Shown: positions 38,084 through 50,963, numbered from the stretch's first letter. The stretch: 64,000 nucleotides of DNA from Sisyra terminalis (GCA_958496175.1 OY292276.1:13162001-13226000); one strand, 5' to 3'. A program made the numbers and translations. The notes: generated by a model from the letters alone, not told the origin.

Positions 38084-39899
38084 TTTTTTTCACGAAACTC
38101 TTTTCAACCAGATGCAGTTATTGCATTTTGGTGAATTTATATTCATTTACATGTAAAAGAAAAAATTTACCTAATTAATTTTGATTACTTGAAGAATGAT
38201 GGAGACCAACCTCTTATACACGGAAAAACTCTTTAAATTTTTAATATGTAAATGCTTCTCATAATCATTGTGTATTTATATAATTTAAAGATACTCTATG
38301 ATATTGCTATAGTCTCATAATTTATTCTAAAATATCGGCGTACCTCTGTCAAATACATTTTCATACCATTTTAAGAATATCACATTTAAAATAGAAATAA
38401 AATGTTCATTTAAATAAATACGAAGAGTTTCATTGTACATCCAAATATGGACGGTTTATTATTAGTAAAGGCGCCAACTGTAAGCTATTTCATTGAATAA
38501 ATTTCAAAAACAAACGTTCATTTTTAAATATTTGCCTGTCTTTTATAATAAGATTGAATGTTTTTTTTTTCTCTTTTATTGCAAATATTTGCTTGACGTT
38601 TGTTTCGTGTGAATAGCAATTTGTGATTTCTTATAAGCAAAAAAATAATTTGTGTTTAATTCTAACACATAGCGCAGATATTTCGAATAGATCAATCAAG
38701 AATCTATTGGTAATGAGCATTGGATATAGCCCGCAGAATTCTTGGGATTCTAATGTCAATTGTTTATTAATCTTTACTTTGTAATTATAATTTCCATCTG
38801 AAGTAATTGTACTGCAAACATTATCTACAAACGTGTATTTATTTAGTTAATTCTATATAAGTTTTTCATTCTTACTTAACAAGTATTTTCATTAATACTC
38901 AATCCGAAGCATTTAATTATTATTCATTCAAGAATAAGTTAAATGATTTCTTGAGAAAAATTTAAAATTAGTATTTATTTTCATGACTTCATTTTGAAAT
39001 AATTATGAATTAATTCAAAGTGAAAATAGGAAAAAGTTTGATTTTTTTTTCTTCTCATAACCATTGAAAATTTAATATAAAAATCATATAATTAATTAAC
39101 TTAGATAGAAATTTATGCATTTTTTTCCAATTTAATCAAAAATTCAAGGACTTGACACCTACATAATGATAAATAAGCACATATATCACCTAATTTACAA
39201 AATATTATTATTACTTCTTAATGAGGTTCAATTTAAATAATTCGGCAAAAAAATATAATCAAATACGAAACGTTGCAACTCACAGCCAATTAATTTACGC
39301 ATTTAAATATAAATGAATACTGATTTGTGGTAAATTAATTAAAAAAATATATACCTTGTTTTTAAAATTACGATTTGAAGCAATAAAAAACTGAAATAAA
39401 ATTAAAAAACGATATTGCAATACTAAATTGATAAGCGTTATTAGTGCAATAAACTGAATAAGGCAACGTTTAAAAGCAACATTGAAATTAATTTATTTGT
39501 GGTTATTTACTTCTATGGAGTTTTGCCAAATTTTCGTTGCATAATTATTGAAAATGTGTGAAATTAAAACAAGTTTTATGTGTTAGGAACGGTGAATTGA
39601 TTAGAAGGTGTCTTAAAATGTTAATAAATTTGACTTTTATTAATCAACTTATGATTTTTTATCTTAAGAGATATCAGCAATGTTCTGAAGCTAAAATGGT
39701 GAAAAAAAATTTAAAAAATAACTTTTAAAAATTTAAAATTAAGTTGATTAAAAAATAGTTACTCAGTAAAAATAATTTGCTTTTCATGTGATATCTTATT
39801 TACCATAAAAAATCTGGGTAAAAAAAAACGGTTAGTTCAGAATATATAATTTTCTAAAAGAAATCGATACAAATAATTACTTAATGACATTGCCAAGAT
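38084..39899. other. A/T-rich non-coding DNA
   Basis: I see no gene. GAAACGTTGCAACTC at 39267-39281 resembles the downstream side of the hammerhead-like elements but lacks the rest of the core. Confidence 0.5.
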
Positions 39900-40230
39900 T
39901 TGGAAATATTCTTAGTAAATTTAATTTTTATCTTTTTGTCTCATCCACGAAGAATTCCCTACTACCTACTTGTAAAGTTCCTTAATACATGAAAAGAGTT
40001 TTTTTATTCTTTTCAATATTAAAAATCAACAAATATTACCCATAAAGTATACATAAATGTAAATGATATATTTTCTAGTATTGGAAACATTCTAAGTAGA
40101 TTTAATTGTCATCTTTTCGTATCATCAAGGAAGAATTCTGTACTACCTATTCATCAAGTTTCTTAACACTTGAAAAGAAATTTATTGTTTATTTCAATCT
40201 ACATATATTAACGTTAGAGTATTCATAAAC
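39900..40230. repeat. Tandem pair, 181-bp period
   Basis: Unit one (39900-40080) and unit two (40081 to about 40230) share TTGGAAAYATTCT, GAAGAATTC, TACTACCTA and TGAAAAGA landmarks, with numerous differences. Unit two passes directly into hAT-like sequence, so the pair may belong to the subterminal part of that element. Confidence 0.7.
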
Positions 40231-40431
40231 CTCAGGGGTTCGATGAGTTAGTCTCGCGGGTTCGACAAAGCTCAAAACTCACCCCCGACTTACATGATTT
40301 TATGCACTAACGTATGAATATTTATGTTTGTTTTGAATTTGAAAAAAATATATTTTTGCAATTAAGAAGGGTTCGGTAAATGCGTATATGAAATTGGGGT
40401 TCAGCACCTCCATCCAGGTTAGGAACCACTG
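40231..40431 (-). mobile_element. hAT-like element remnant
   Basis: The right end reads GGTTAGGAACCACTG, i.e. CAGTGGTTCCTAACC on the minus strand, a typical hAT terminal inverted repeat. Internal text (GGGTTCGATGAGTTAG, CTCACCCCCGACT) is of the kind seen in short non-autonomous insect hAT elements. No matching left terminus or clear 8-bp duplication was found, so it is truncated or its other end is diverged. No transposase is present. Confidence 0.6.
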
Positions 40432-43400
40432 GTCTAAGTTCTGCTTTTTATCGATTTCAATAATTGTTTATTTTAATTAACATCCCCACAATTTAATAAC
40501 TCTATCTCTCTAGTGTTGGTAATCAGTGACCATACTTCATATGAATGCATGTGTCATAAGTAGATTTCCAAGTTTCCAAAAAAAAAATTAATTTTGAATA
40601 AAAAAATACATATAACTTTACAATTGAAAAAAAAAATACAAAGAGTTTTATAACTCTTAAAAATGATTGCTTTACTAATAATAGTGTCATCAAAACCAGT
40701 AACAACAGAAATTCTTAATAAACATTACCAACATTTCCCGTCAAGTTCTTAAGGTATTTTTATATTTGTTCTATGGTTACGTCCAATTAGCAAATAATTT
40801 ACACATTATAGCATAAGTAATTATTGTATTATATACGAAGAAAATCATAAAAATACAATTAAACATTCCACTTGGCTATATTCATACTCATAGGCATTTG
40901 AAAACGGATGTCTGTAGTCCTTGTGAGTGGTTACCTAACTCCAACTATAAAAAATTCAAATTGACATTCCCTACATGAATCCATGAGTCCAATGATAAAT
41001 CAAGAAAGAAAATTAATAATATTTTCAAAATATCAAACGATTTTTATTAATGATACTATTTTAAAGTCACACCAAAAATGGAAAGCAGATATTAAGTGAC
41101 TATTTCGAATTGCTTCACAAAAATTTCTCATTTTGTCACTAATTAACGATTTTAATATTTCTTTTTTTGGGTAAATAAAACTAATGATCAAAAATGAGGC
41201 TGTATTACATTAAATTACCTCAAGGTTTGTTAGTTTTGTCTCTCTAGCAGCAATACTTGATGATATTTTTACATTATTTACTTTGATTAAACATTTTGTG
41301 CTAATTGATTTTTCAATTACATAATTTGAATGGAGTATGGATAATAGTGTAGGAACGCAAAAAGAATTATTGCCTATAAAATTAAATTAAAAAAAAAAGA
41401 GTTAAAGGATGGAAAAAGGCCTTGGATGACCACGAGTGGTTTGTGGCGCCAAGTTTAAATCAATTTCAGCATCATAAAATAATATTAAATTCGATTCCTT
41501 CTTATTACCGATATTTATTTTCTTGTTGATGCTCAATGCGGACATCATTATCGGTTGATTCCAAACAAATTTATTAATTTATTTGTTCTCTAGGAAAATA
41601 CATTTGCATGCATTTCAATAATTTCACTATCACACATTTGTAACATACAAGGTAATAAATTTTCACTCACCTTTGAAATAAATTCTTATTGACATTCCAA
41701 AAAATAAGCAAATTGTTTTACATTATGTTTAATTAAATTTCTAAACGTTGACTTGTTTTGGTTATTTCTTCATTATTTATATTCTTTTATGGTACTGTTA
41801 TTTTAGCATCTCACAAAAGACAATTAACCTTTCCGTATCTCAAATAATTTCTGTTTAGTTTTTAAAATTATTCATTAAAGATTATGATTTAACCAAATGG
41901 AAAATACCAATTATAGTATGGAAGTCTACAAAATGGAAATGTTTACTTTTTCTTATCAAAACTAAAAGTAAGTTTATCATTCAAATTTTATTAAAATCTA
42001 ATCACGTTTTATCCTTTTTATTATTACTTAATAACCTAATGATTAATTATAGATATTTCAGTACAATTTTCAAGGTTTCTTTAATTAATATTGCTTTTAA
42101 ATTAAATAAATCTTTTCGATTTGGGCCTAGTTAGGTTTTATTTTTACTTTAAGTATGATAAAAATAGACAAAGGTAAAGAATTGTTTCGTGTGAAAAAAT
42201 AGGCCTCAGGAAAAAACTTATATTGATGTGGCAAGGTAAGAAATTAATTCACTTAACACGCAAATTCGATTGAAAAATATATTTTCATTGAATTTTTAAT
42301 GAGAAGACTGTGAAAACGTAATGAAAAAAAACTTAGAAATGTTATCGAGAAACTTATCGATAACATGTCCATACATGGTCCATAACATGGTTGTGTCCAT
42401 ACTTTCCATTTTCCTACTAAAAAAATAAATAATATTATCGAGAAAATTTATATCCAATTCTCTTAAGTTTTTCTATAATAATGACATTTTAGAAGTTCGA
42501 AGAATACCGCAGTTGCTTTGCGATATATCTAGAACATTTCCTTACATCTCCATTCTGGAGTGCACAAACCTTGATAATACAAAAGGATATAGGAAGATTT
42601 TTGAAAAACCAAACAAAAATTTTCGTTGGTTCACTCTTATAAGTATGAGATTACATTTTTGCAACGCAAAATACTTCTGAGGAGATTATTTTTGGTTGTT
42701 ATTTGTCCCTAGTAAGATTCCTCAGGTTGAGCATATACTGTAATTCTTTCATTCTCCTATTCAGCAAATTTGCTGCAAACAAATACTTTTAACAAAGAAT
42801 TGATAAATGTTCAAACTTCTAAAATTTTGGGTACAAATATGGTACAATTGGTTTAATTTCTTGTGCATCTGAAATACTTTCCTCATCGATGCCTGACCAA
42901 CCAAATTCTGAAGGTTTGAGTTCTTAAAGTTTGATATTTTCAGCGGGTATAGGATTTTGATTCTTTACTAGTGCTACTGTTTTCTAATGCTCAATGAATC
43001 TTGTATAATATACCTTTACTATAAACTTTTAATACTATAATTAATGATCAATTTCTTTAGGTTTTTCCCTGGATTTTTCTGTGTTTCTCAAGTAATTATT
43101 ATATTTATCTCCCGATATATTTTAGTTTTCTTGAATTCAGTGTTTATTATTTAAATTACCTTAAAAGTGATTTTCTTATATTAGTTGATGTATACTTTTT
43201 TGGAATATACTTAGCTGAAACTTATATTTAAAGGTCAATTTTTCAATTCCTAAAATATATTCATGCAAAAGTAATCGAAGATTTATAATTAATGAACCAT
43301 GAAAAATAAAGCACTATGTCAATTCAGAAACACTTCTATTTTAATGGAAATTTATGCTTTTTGAAAATATCGAGGATTCCAATGACGTTTTTTTTTTTTT

Positions 43401-43610
43401 ATTATAATAGTTAAAGTGATTATTTTTATTTTCCATACGAATTATTGTTCTATCTTTTTTAATATTACAAAATCGAAACACTTTAGGGTACGTACGAAAA
43501 AATTCAGTTGGTATTTTAAAGTTCATTATTTTTTCTGAATCCAAACTTTAGCGGTTACTTTATTGCTATAATTTTATAACTTTTTTTTTATCTTAATTAT
43601 CAATCAAATT
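40432..43610. other. A/T-rich non-coding DNA
   Basis: No gene is supported. A small G/C-richer patch at 41405-41455 (AAGGCCTTGGATGACCACGA and following) is open in two plus frames for a short distance, but has no splice-site support. Confidence 0.45.
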
Positions 43611-43614
43611 AGAG

Positions 43615-43765
43615 TTGGTGACTCATCACATAGTAGCTATGGAGCGATCCAATACTATTGTTGACTCCTAAGAAAAATTGTTTGGCAATCGAAATATGTA
43701 TTTGGGCAATACGCCAAAAAAACATTTGTTTGAACATTTGCTCAAATTTCTATTTACAGTTTACT
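43615..43765 (+). repeat. Decayed copy of the 61.9-62.1 kb element interior
   Basis: This aligns with about 61969-62095: GACTCATCACA, GGAGCGATCCAA, TTGGCAATCGAAATA, TTGGGCAATACG and TTTGTTTGAAC are shared with small changes. The TA-flanked terminal repeats of the 61854-62170 element are not present, so only the interior is shared. The CTGAAGA box has decayed to CTAAGAA. Confidence 0.65.
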
Positions 43766-46700
43766 TTTGTAAACTATATTTCATAAATATGATTTTATAT
43801 ATTGCATAAACATTAATAGTCAATGTTTTCTAATCTTAGAACTCAGTTTTACTTTAACAAAGTACTTTATCAAGTATATGTAGAAGAACTGGGGATTCAA
43901 TACTTTATTCCTGCCTTTATAAAGGAAAAGTTTAATTACTAAGAAAATACGAAAATTTATACTTTTAATTCCATCATCGTTTATTATTCACGACAAATGT
44001 AACCTTCGCTTTATTAGTTCAGAATTTTTACAATGCTCATTTTCTTTATCTCATTCAACCTAATTTAATTTTTCCACATTCCATTTGTAATCGCCAAATA
44101 TAAAAAAATACATAACTTATCGTCGTTCATCTTAATATATATCATCTTATCATATTTTATCAAGGTGATAATGGTGTTTAATTTTTACATTACCTATATG
44201 TACTTTCGAATTCCATAATAATGAATCAGACTTAAAAATATTATATGAAAGCACACAGCACAATAACTGTAGTAAAACAATTATTATAAAGACAAGTAAG
44301 TCATAAATATTTTCAAAGGATTAACTTTGGAATTTCGACGATTTTTCATTGTGCCAACACATTGTTATTTTCTATCAAGTTTTACGCAATCCAAGGCGAG
44401 AAAAATTGTTTAAAAAAAATTTCAACGTTAATGATATTCCTAAACATATCAATTTAATCGGACGAGCACTTTGAGATGCTCGATTAAATATTTCTTGCTG
44501 TAACTTCCATATAAACTATAATGATAATAATTAGGGTTGATAAGTAAAAGTAGGAAATTCCATGTTATTGGTAACATAATCTCATATTACTTTGTATGTT
44601 ATGTTTAACTAAATATCTGTAATAGCTATTCTACTGAAAAGTTGAAACATATTTAAGATTATATTATAATTAATTTCAAATAAAAATTCAGTCGATTAAA
44701 AATAATTGTTTCACTTTTAATCATTATCTAATATCAAGTAAAATAATAAATTATATATTACAAATTATGAGAAATTTTGTTTTAACTTTAACAGAAGGAA
44801 AATATTACTTTATTTCCCTGTTACATAAAGTTTTGTCTCTCATTTATTTTGTAACTCTAATTTATTAAGAAAATAATAAAATAACTATATTACTGCTAGA
44901 ATTGAATGTTAATTTAATCAAATAGACATAGATTATAGATCTTATCATTACATTTGCCCTTATCGATTATAAATTCTAAATAAATCAGATGTTATTTTTA
45001 TCAAAGAAAAAATAATGGAAACAATAACATAATGTAGAGTATAGTTAACGTAGCACGTGTTTGATTAATAAAAATATTTAAACCTAAGTTGATAATTAAA
45101 CTTTAGAATTTATATTTTCATTTCAACATCATTTTATGTAACATTTGTGGAAAGGGAGAACAATTTAAAAGCGTAAAGTATAATGTGCATAAGTTTACGC
45201 ATGGTATTTTTTCACGTGAGAACCGGTATGCAATTAGAGAAAAATTACTACCGCCAGATGTCTCTCTCATTTCAGAAAAGCTTTACACATTGAATCTTAT
45301 AATAACAAAAGCTTTTGCTCAATTTTTTGTTGTTTTATAATAATTAATAGTTAAAATTCAAAATGTTTTAATATTTTTAAAACTAGCATTAATAAAATCA
45401 ATCTATTTTACTTCATTTTTTTATGTGTAGACAGAATCCCATTAATATAAGCCACAAAAAAAAAATGAACATTGTCTTAATCAAAATTTTCCGAGTAATA
45501 AGTTAAACCTTAATTTCACACGAATTTATACTTATGGATGTTATAATAGACATGAGTTAAATTCTTTCTGCAATAATGAAAACACCTTAAAATTAAGAAA
45601 ATCATTCATTTACAATAATGCGTCTTTATTATATCCCAAACCACACAAAAGTAATCGTTGAACAGTCGACGAATAAATTTTAGGTATTTGAAGATTCTTT
45701 TAAATATATTTTGCAAATCCAAGAAAAAAAATTTTTTTCATGATGTTTTAATAAATAAATTTAAAATTGAATATGTATAATAACAAAGCACATATCATAA
45801 GCAAGAACATTAAAAGCATGAATAATTATTTATTATTCACAAAATCAAATATTGCAGAATATTTCCATTGTAAGTGCAAATTGAATTATTCGTTATTGTT
45901 TCAATCAATAAATATCATTCATTCATAATACTGATAATGGAAAATGCATTCAAATTAAGCTACTAATAATATAATCCGCTGAAAATCTCAAGTAGAAACA
46001 TGAAAAAAGAACAATGTTTATTTTTTCGATTCGAATCAAATATTTTATCAAAATGATAAAATTAATATTATTTTATTTGAGAAAAATAAATTTTACAAGT
46101 TTGCAGTTGGAAGTAGAGTTATTCAAGTAGAACAAGGTAAACATGTATTGAAATATGAATGAAGGAAACAAACCTAAGATAAACGTATATTTTCTTGGTT
46201 GTTATTTATTACTTTTCCTCCCTTTTAAATGTACTTTTTTCTTTTTTGTTTTTCTTCTATTTTTCCCAAAATTTAATAAGTAATTCTTTTTGTTGTTTTA
46301 ATTTATTTGTATTTTGTTATTGACTTCGCTTAAAAAAATAATTTATATTGGAAAACTTGATATTGCCAATTCATCAAAAATTAGTTTTCTTCCAAACGAT
46401 CTATGATTTTCATTGAAATCTGAATAAGGTTGGTTTTTTTTTTCATAGCAAAACTTAGCAAGAATTTCGCAGCGTTGGAATGGTAAAACTTGATATTTTT
46501 GGCGTTTATTTGCTTAAATATTACGTGAGTTGTATAATATAAGTTTTCACGAAACTTTTAACCAAAAAAAAAAAGAAATGTAGCCGTCAAAATATCAATT
46601 AAAATACCTCGTGCAGATTATTCAAACACTTGACATTAATATTATACAAGAAGTGGACTTATTGAAGAAATTTCAGCTAAATCCGGTCCTGTGAATAACG

Positions 46701-47684
46701 GGCCGCACTGTTTGCATAATGCATTCCTGGGTTCCGTCTGCTAATCGTCTTTTCAAAATAATGCTCTCCCATTCTATTTGCTTTTGTATTTCAGATGTTC
46801 ATTAACACTTTTCTGTGTACATAACACCAATAGAAGATGTGTGTGCCTTATTTATTCTTTATTATGTGTTCAAATCGAAAATTTTAACTCAAAAATACGT
46901 TTCAAATAAATAGAAACTAGTCTGAAACACAACACTTCATTGGTTTCATTGAAAAAAAAGGTTTAGCGCGGATATTTCTTAAAAAAATATATATACATTA
47001 TACAATTATTTATCCTCAACATAATTTCAGAATGCACGACTTTTACAAGGCTTTTACATTCGTTTTCAATCATTCACTTCGACATATAGTACTTATCACA
47101 TTTTGCGTTTTACTTCTACTATAAATATTTTTTTCTTAACTCATTTTTAAAATTAATTCTGTGCCTCCCACTAAAGAGGTATTCACATTATTTTGTTTGT
47201 TTTGACAATTGACCTCGACAAAGAAATGTTAAAACCTGAAGAATACTTTCCTGATTTATTATACTATATTTTTTATATTTTTACATTTGTATGTGTAAAG
47301 TGTACATATGCCAAATTCTTACTTTCAATTATGCGACTAAGTAGTTCTAAGAATGAAAAATTTCGTAATTCCTCTTTTTCATAAGAAAAAACTTCATATC
47401 TTATAGAATTTAAAATTTCATTAAATAAACTAAGCTTTAAATAATTCTATTGAATCTCAATGCGCTCTCTATGAAAGGTCTCATTAAACATAATAGGAAT
47501 GGAAAAACTTATCTTTATTTATTTTTTTAATTTATAGGTTCATTTTTGATACCATGGTTCGTTTTACGTTAAGAAAATTAAAAATCGCGAAAATCTAAAA
47601 ATGAAAAACTAAGAAATTTTAAAAAATTACTTAATAATAAATTAACTTAATTATTACTTTATTAAAAATTACTTAATTACTTAA
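43766..47684. other. A/T-rich non-coding DNA
   Basis: I see no gene. One small island of mixed composition at 46680-46760 is described separately. Confidence 0.5.
46680..46760. promoter_or_regulatory. Candidate regulatory island with octamer-like site
   Basis: This is a short G/C-richer, non-repetitive block in long A/T-rich flanks. It contains TTTGCATAATGCAT, which resembles overlapping POU/octamer half-sites, next to AACGGGCCGC. There is no coding potential. It is only a candidate. Confidence 0.25.
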
Positions 47685-47753
47685 ATATAATAATTAAATT
47701 GTGGGCAATAAGGGCAAAGCTTCTTGTGGAATCTTATTTATTTTATCGCCAAC

Positions 47754-47782
47754 GTTTCGTCAGTTATTCCTGACTTCTTCAG
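47754..47782 (-). ncRNA. Hammerhead-like ribozyme core, left arm
   Basis: Minus strand: CTGAAGA (47782-47776), A, stem II GTCAG/CTGAC around a 6-nt loop, GAAAC (47758-47754). The downstream CGTTGGCGA could form a two-pair stem III (CG/CG) with loop UUGG, but the expected U-H directly after it is offset by one base. Activity is uncertain. Confidence 0.5.
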
Positions 47783-48022
47783 GGCTCAAAATTTAAAAAT
47801 TACTCCACATATGTTATAATAATAATAATAATAATTATTATTATAATAATAATAATTATTATTATAACATGTGTGTTTGTGTTTTTTCAATAATGTTTTT
47901 AAACATTTTCTTATTTATCAATACCAAATTATATTCTTGGTCTGTTGTTCTACCAGTTCTACCAGGGTCATTTTACAGCTTATTTTTATGACATTTGTGG
48001 AGTAATTTTTAAATGTTGAGCC

Positions 48023-48051
48023 CTGAAGAAGTCAGGAATAACTGACGAAAC
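48023..48051 (+). ncRNA. Hammerhead-like ribozyme core, right arm
   Basis: Same core as 47754-47782 in the opposite direction, with no change in any core position: CTGAAGA, A, GTCAG, loop GAATAA, CTGAC, GAAAC. Preservation in both arms suggests a recent insertion or functional constraint. Confidence 0.5.
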
Positions 48052-48304
48052 GTTGGCGATAAAATAAATAAAATTCCACAAGAAGCTTCGTCCTTATTGC
48101 CCACAGTTTAATTATTATATCTAAAAATAATATTTTCATTTTTTGCTACAATAGTATAGTCAACAAATAGACCATATGCATCAATTTTTTTTAGTTCTTT
48201 AATCAACAAAATATATTCTTTTTTAATAATAATAAGCCAATAAAAGATGGGTATGCTTATGGATCTTCTATAACGCCGCAGTCCATTTAGTGAAATAGAT
48301 AAAC

Positions 48305-49190
48305 AAATAGATCATTGAGCGGTTGTTAGTAAAAAGTAAAATTTTAGACAATTTTTCATATTTTCTACCACGGAAAACATTTTATATTCTACAAATTACT
48401 CTCAATTCTTTTTTTCTATGGAACTAAGTTATAAGTAAAAACTAAGATTTTCATTAATCATTTCAATACTAAGTCTTAAAATAAGTAAGAAAAATTGTTT
48501 TTCCAAACGATCAAACTATAGTAGCAATTTGAGGAAAAATCTAGGAAATAATTTTCCTTTAAATATAAAATGCATTGGCCTGGCTGGAAAATGAGGACAT
48601 TTTTTTTAAACATGTGTAATTGTGTATTGATTTTTTATATGTTTTAAAGGTAAAATATATTTTCGCAGATATTCAAATTATATCTGATATTTAGAGAAAA
48701 ATATAGTTAATAACTTTCCGATAGTTCAACAATGTTGGCTAAAGAGAAAAGTGTAGAAAAATCCATAGGACAATAACATTGATACTCGAGCCTAGAATGT
48801 ATTTAGACCATTTTTGGAGGATATGTTGATACTAAAAAAATAGTACATACTCCAAACTACAACTTTTTATTTGCAAATAATTCGAAAAAAATAGAGTAAA
48901 GCAGAAAATATTTTATCCTCAACAAAGAATGAACCAACTTGTCTGAAATTTGGACATATTATGAAAGTATATAAAAGCCATACTCAGAAAACATAAATGT
49001 CTTTAATCTTCATTATTACGACTAGTAGTAGATTTCGTTTGCATTTTCATATGAATATTTCATAGATTTTATTAAGTAAAGTAAAAAATTAACAGCTACA
49101 TTATGTTTTAATACTGGCTAAAAACAATTTTTAAACATTTTGAATTATTTTTTTAACATGAGCATTTGTTGAGCTTTTGTTATACAATGA
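48305..49190. repeat. Old dispersed repeat, copy B, interrupted
   Basis: The two blocks 48305-48550 and 49081-49180 align in order with 30131-30545, but here they are separated by about 0.5 kb of other sequence. Either an insertion occurred here or copy A lost this part. The intervening sequence has no recognised ends. Confidence 0.5.
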
Positions 49191-49379
49191 ACTTACAACT
49201 CAATTGATTGCATTTGATACATTTCTTATCACAAAAAGTAAATATAATTATTTATCAGGTAGTACATTTTATTGGATGTTTACATAATTGCTACGAAAGT
49301 CTTTTTGGCAAATATTGGCAATATCAATATTGTGATATTTGTCTCTTATAGATAAGCGATTTGGTCAACACTTTTAATT

Positions 49380-49676
49380 TCAATTTGATCAGTTGATCTT
49401 AAATATCTGAATCAAAACAACGTTTAAGACCAGCTGCAATATTCTTAAGCTATAAATCGCCTAAGCCGGTTTATTTCATATCTTGCATAGTTCTAAATTT
49501 TATTTTTGCTCTTAATGAAATTTCGTGTAGTTTTTGATTGATTTTTTCCACGTCAATAAATATCACATTTCTTTCTTACAGTACCAAAAATTCGTAAAGC
49601 ACGTGCCATGAATAATACTTATCTCCAACTGTATCCATATTCCTGGAATATACGTACCACACTTTGGGAAACACCG
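49380..49676 (-). mobile_element. hAT-like terminus and remnant
   Basis: The right end at 49657-49676 is the complement of CGGTGTTTCCCAAAGTGTGG, the standard terminal repeat of many insect and vertebrate hAT elements (one base from CAGTG). TTTTAAAT follows and could be one copy of an 8-bp target duplication. The sequence to the left is subterminal-like and has no intact transposase; its left limit is a guess. Confidence 0.5.
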
Positions 49677-50800
49677 TTTTAAATAAAGAGTTTTTTTTTT
49701 AATTTTCCTTATCTTTTTTCAATATTTATCTAATGATACCTTACAACATTATTTGCATTAAAATTTGTTTTGTCCTCCAATTTTCGGGATGTTTTATTTC
49801 CTCTAACATTGTTTCATAAATTCTTAATGTTTATATAAATTTTTTTGACTACACTTTCTTTCCAAATTTCATCATTTACATAAAAGAGGGTTCGAGCTAC
49901 GCAATGTTTGTGTAATATATGCGACCTGCATCTGTGCAATTTCTTTTTAAGTATTGGATCAAAGTTGGAAAAACATCTTCAAACATAATTCACAATAAAT
50001 ATTAAAATTTATTTTATATTCCATCTATATTTTCTTCTATAAAAAAAGACTCGATTAGTTCTTCTTTTAAAAAAACTATAGTCCTTATTGAATATTTAAA
50101 CATTTTAACTTATATTTTTACCCCATACACAATTATATACAAATTTCGAAATCGCTTAATCAGTGTTCTGTTTCATATTTTCCTAATGAAGTCTGTTTTA
50201 GATTCAATAATTTGAGCTATTGATAGATTTTCCTATTAATTTTCTTTTAGTTATTTACTACAAGTTTCTTATTAGATTGAGTTCTGAATTAGTTTCAAAT
50301 AACTATTTCACTTCAAAATTTGGGGAAAGAAATCTCATCATAATAAATGGTAAGCAATATTAGCCCATAGATATTCTATTGATTATAATTATTTCAGAAG
50401 CAAAAAACTTTTTAATTTCTTCTACCATGATCAAATGTACATCCCTTCATTGAATTTAGCACATTAAAAACAAAGTTAACATTTGAAAAATTCAAATTCC
50501 AATTCCTTAGCTAATTTTTTTTTCTTAATTTGTGTTCCATTGAAAATGTATAAAACAACTTTATTCCCAAAGCTATTCTTCCCGGAATTTATAACAAAAA
50601 CTCAAGATTCACAAATCCAAACAACAAAAAGTCTAAAGAGAGTAGTAGAGTTGTATTGATGCTATGCAAAAGCTCATAATTTTCGTTGCTATTAAGTCTG
50701 CTTTAAAAGGAAGACGAAATATTTCCAAATAAAAAATGATGATAACAAGTAAGAAGGCAAAAGCATTTATGTACATATCACCTACAATACAAACAAAAGT
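49677..50800. other. A/T-rich non-coding DNA
   Basis: No gene is supported. Short minus-strand peptide fragments near 49750-49990 are interrupted by stops and not recognisable. Confidence 0.4.
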
Positions 50801-50805
50801 ATATT

Positions 50806-50963
50806 TCATAGAAAGTTCCAAAAATGGGAGACGCCTACATTGGGTCCGTTTGACCTGTTGTTTGGGGTCAAATAGGTCGCGACTTCAGAGGGCGTCCACG
50901 CTTCATGTCCACCAAGCAGTACTATTTTGTTGGCGGCGTCTTTGATCAGGTGGAGGCCCTTAT
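50806..50963 (-). CDS. Candidate isolated coding exon, function unknown
   Basis: On the minus strand a G/C-rich frame reads GLHLIKDAANKIVLLGGHEA and continues WTPSEVATYLTPNN to a TGA at 50806. It has balanced amino-acid use and many C- or G-ending codons, unlike any other frame in the window. A possible acceptor GTATACAG lies upstream (about 50971), and possible donors are AACAACAG|GTCAAA and CCCAAT|GTAGGC. Upstream of the G/C-rich part the frame is A/T-rich and starts only with TTG, so it is an internal or last exon, or a captured fragment. I do not recognise the family. The opposite-strand frame has less protein-like composition. Confidence 0.42.

Larger units (their letters stand above)
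47685..48120. mobile_element. Fold-back element with two intact hammerhead-like cores
   Basis: Inverted arms of about 130 bp (47685-47815 and 47990-48120) share GTGGGCAATAAGG, CTTCTTGTGGAA, TTTATTTTATCGCCAACG and AGTAATTTTTAAAT-type text. Each arm has a full core in outward orientation: minus at 47754-47782 and plus at 48023-48051. The two cores are identical (CTGAAGA, A, stem GTCAG/CTGAC, GAAACGTTGGCG). The spacer contains a palindromic TAA/TTA run (47815-47875) and about 120 bp of unpaired sequence. No coding region is present. Target duplications were not clear because the flanks are A/T-rich. Confidence 0.8.

Noticed and set aside
39255..39285. GAAACGTTGCAACTC resembling the downstream side of the hammerhead-like elements
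   Set aside because: No CTGANGA box or stem II is found upstream and no inverted partner; a short match of this kind can occur by chance.
49690..49990. Minus-strand peptide pieces that at first suggested a DDE transposase tail
   Set aside because: Stops interrupt every frame and no motif could be aligned convincingly.
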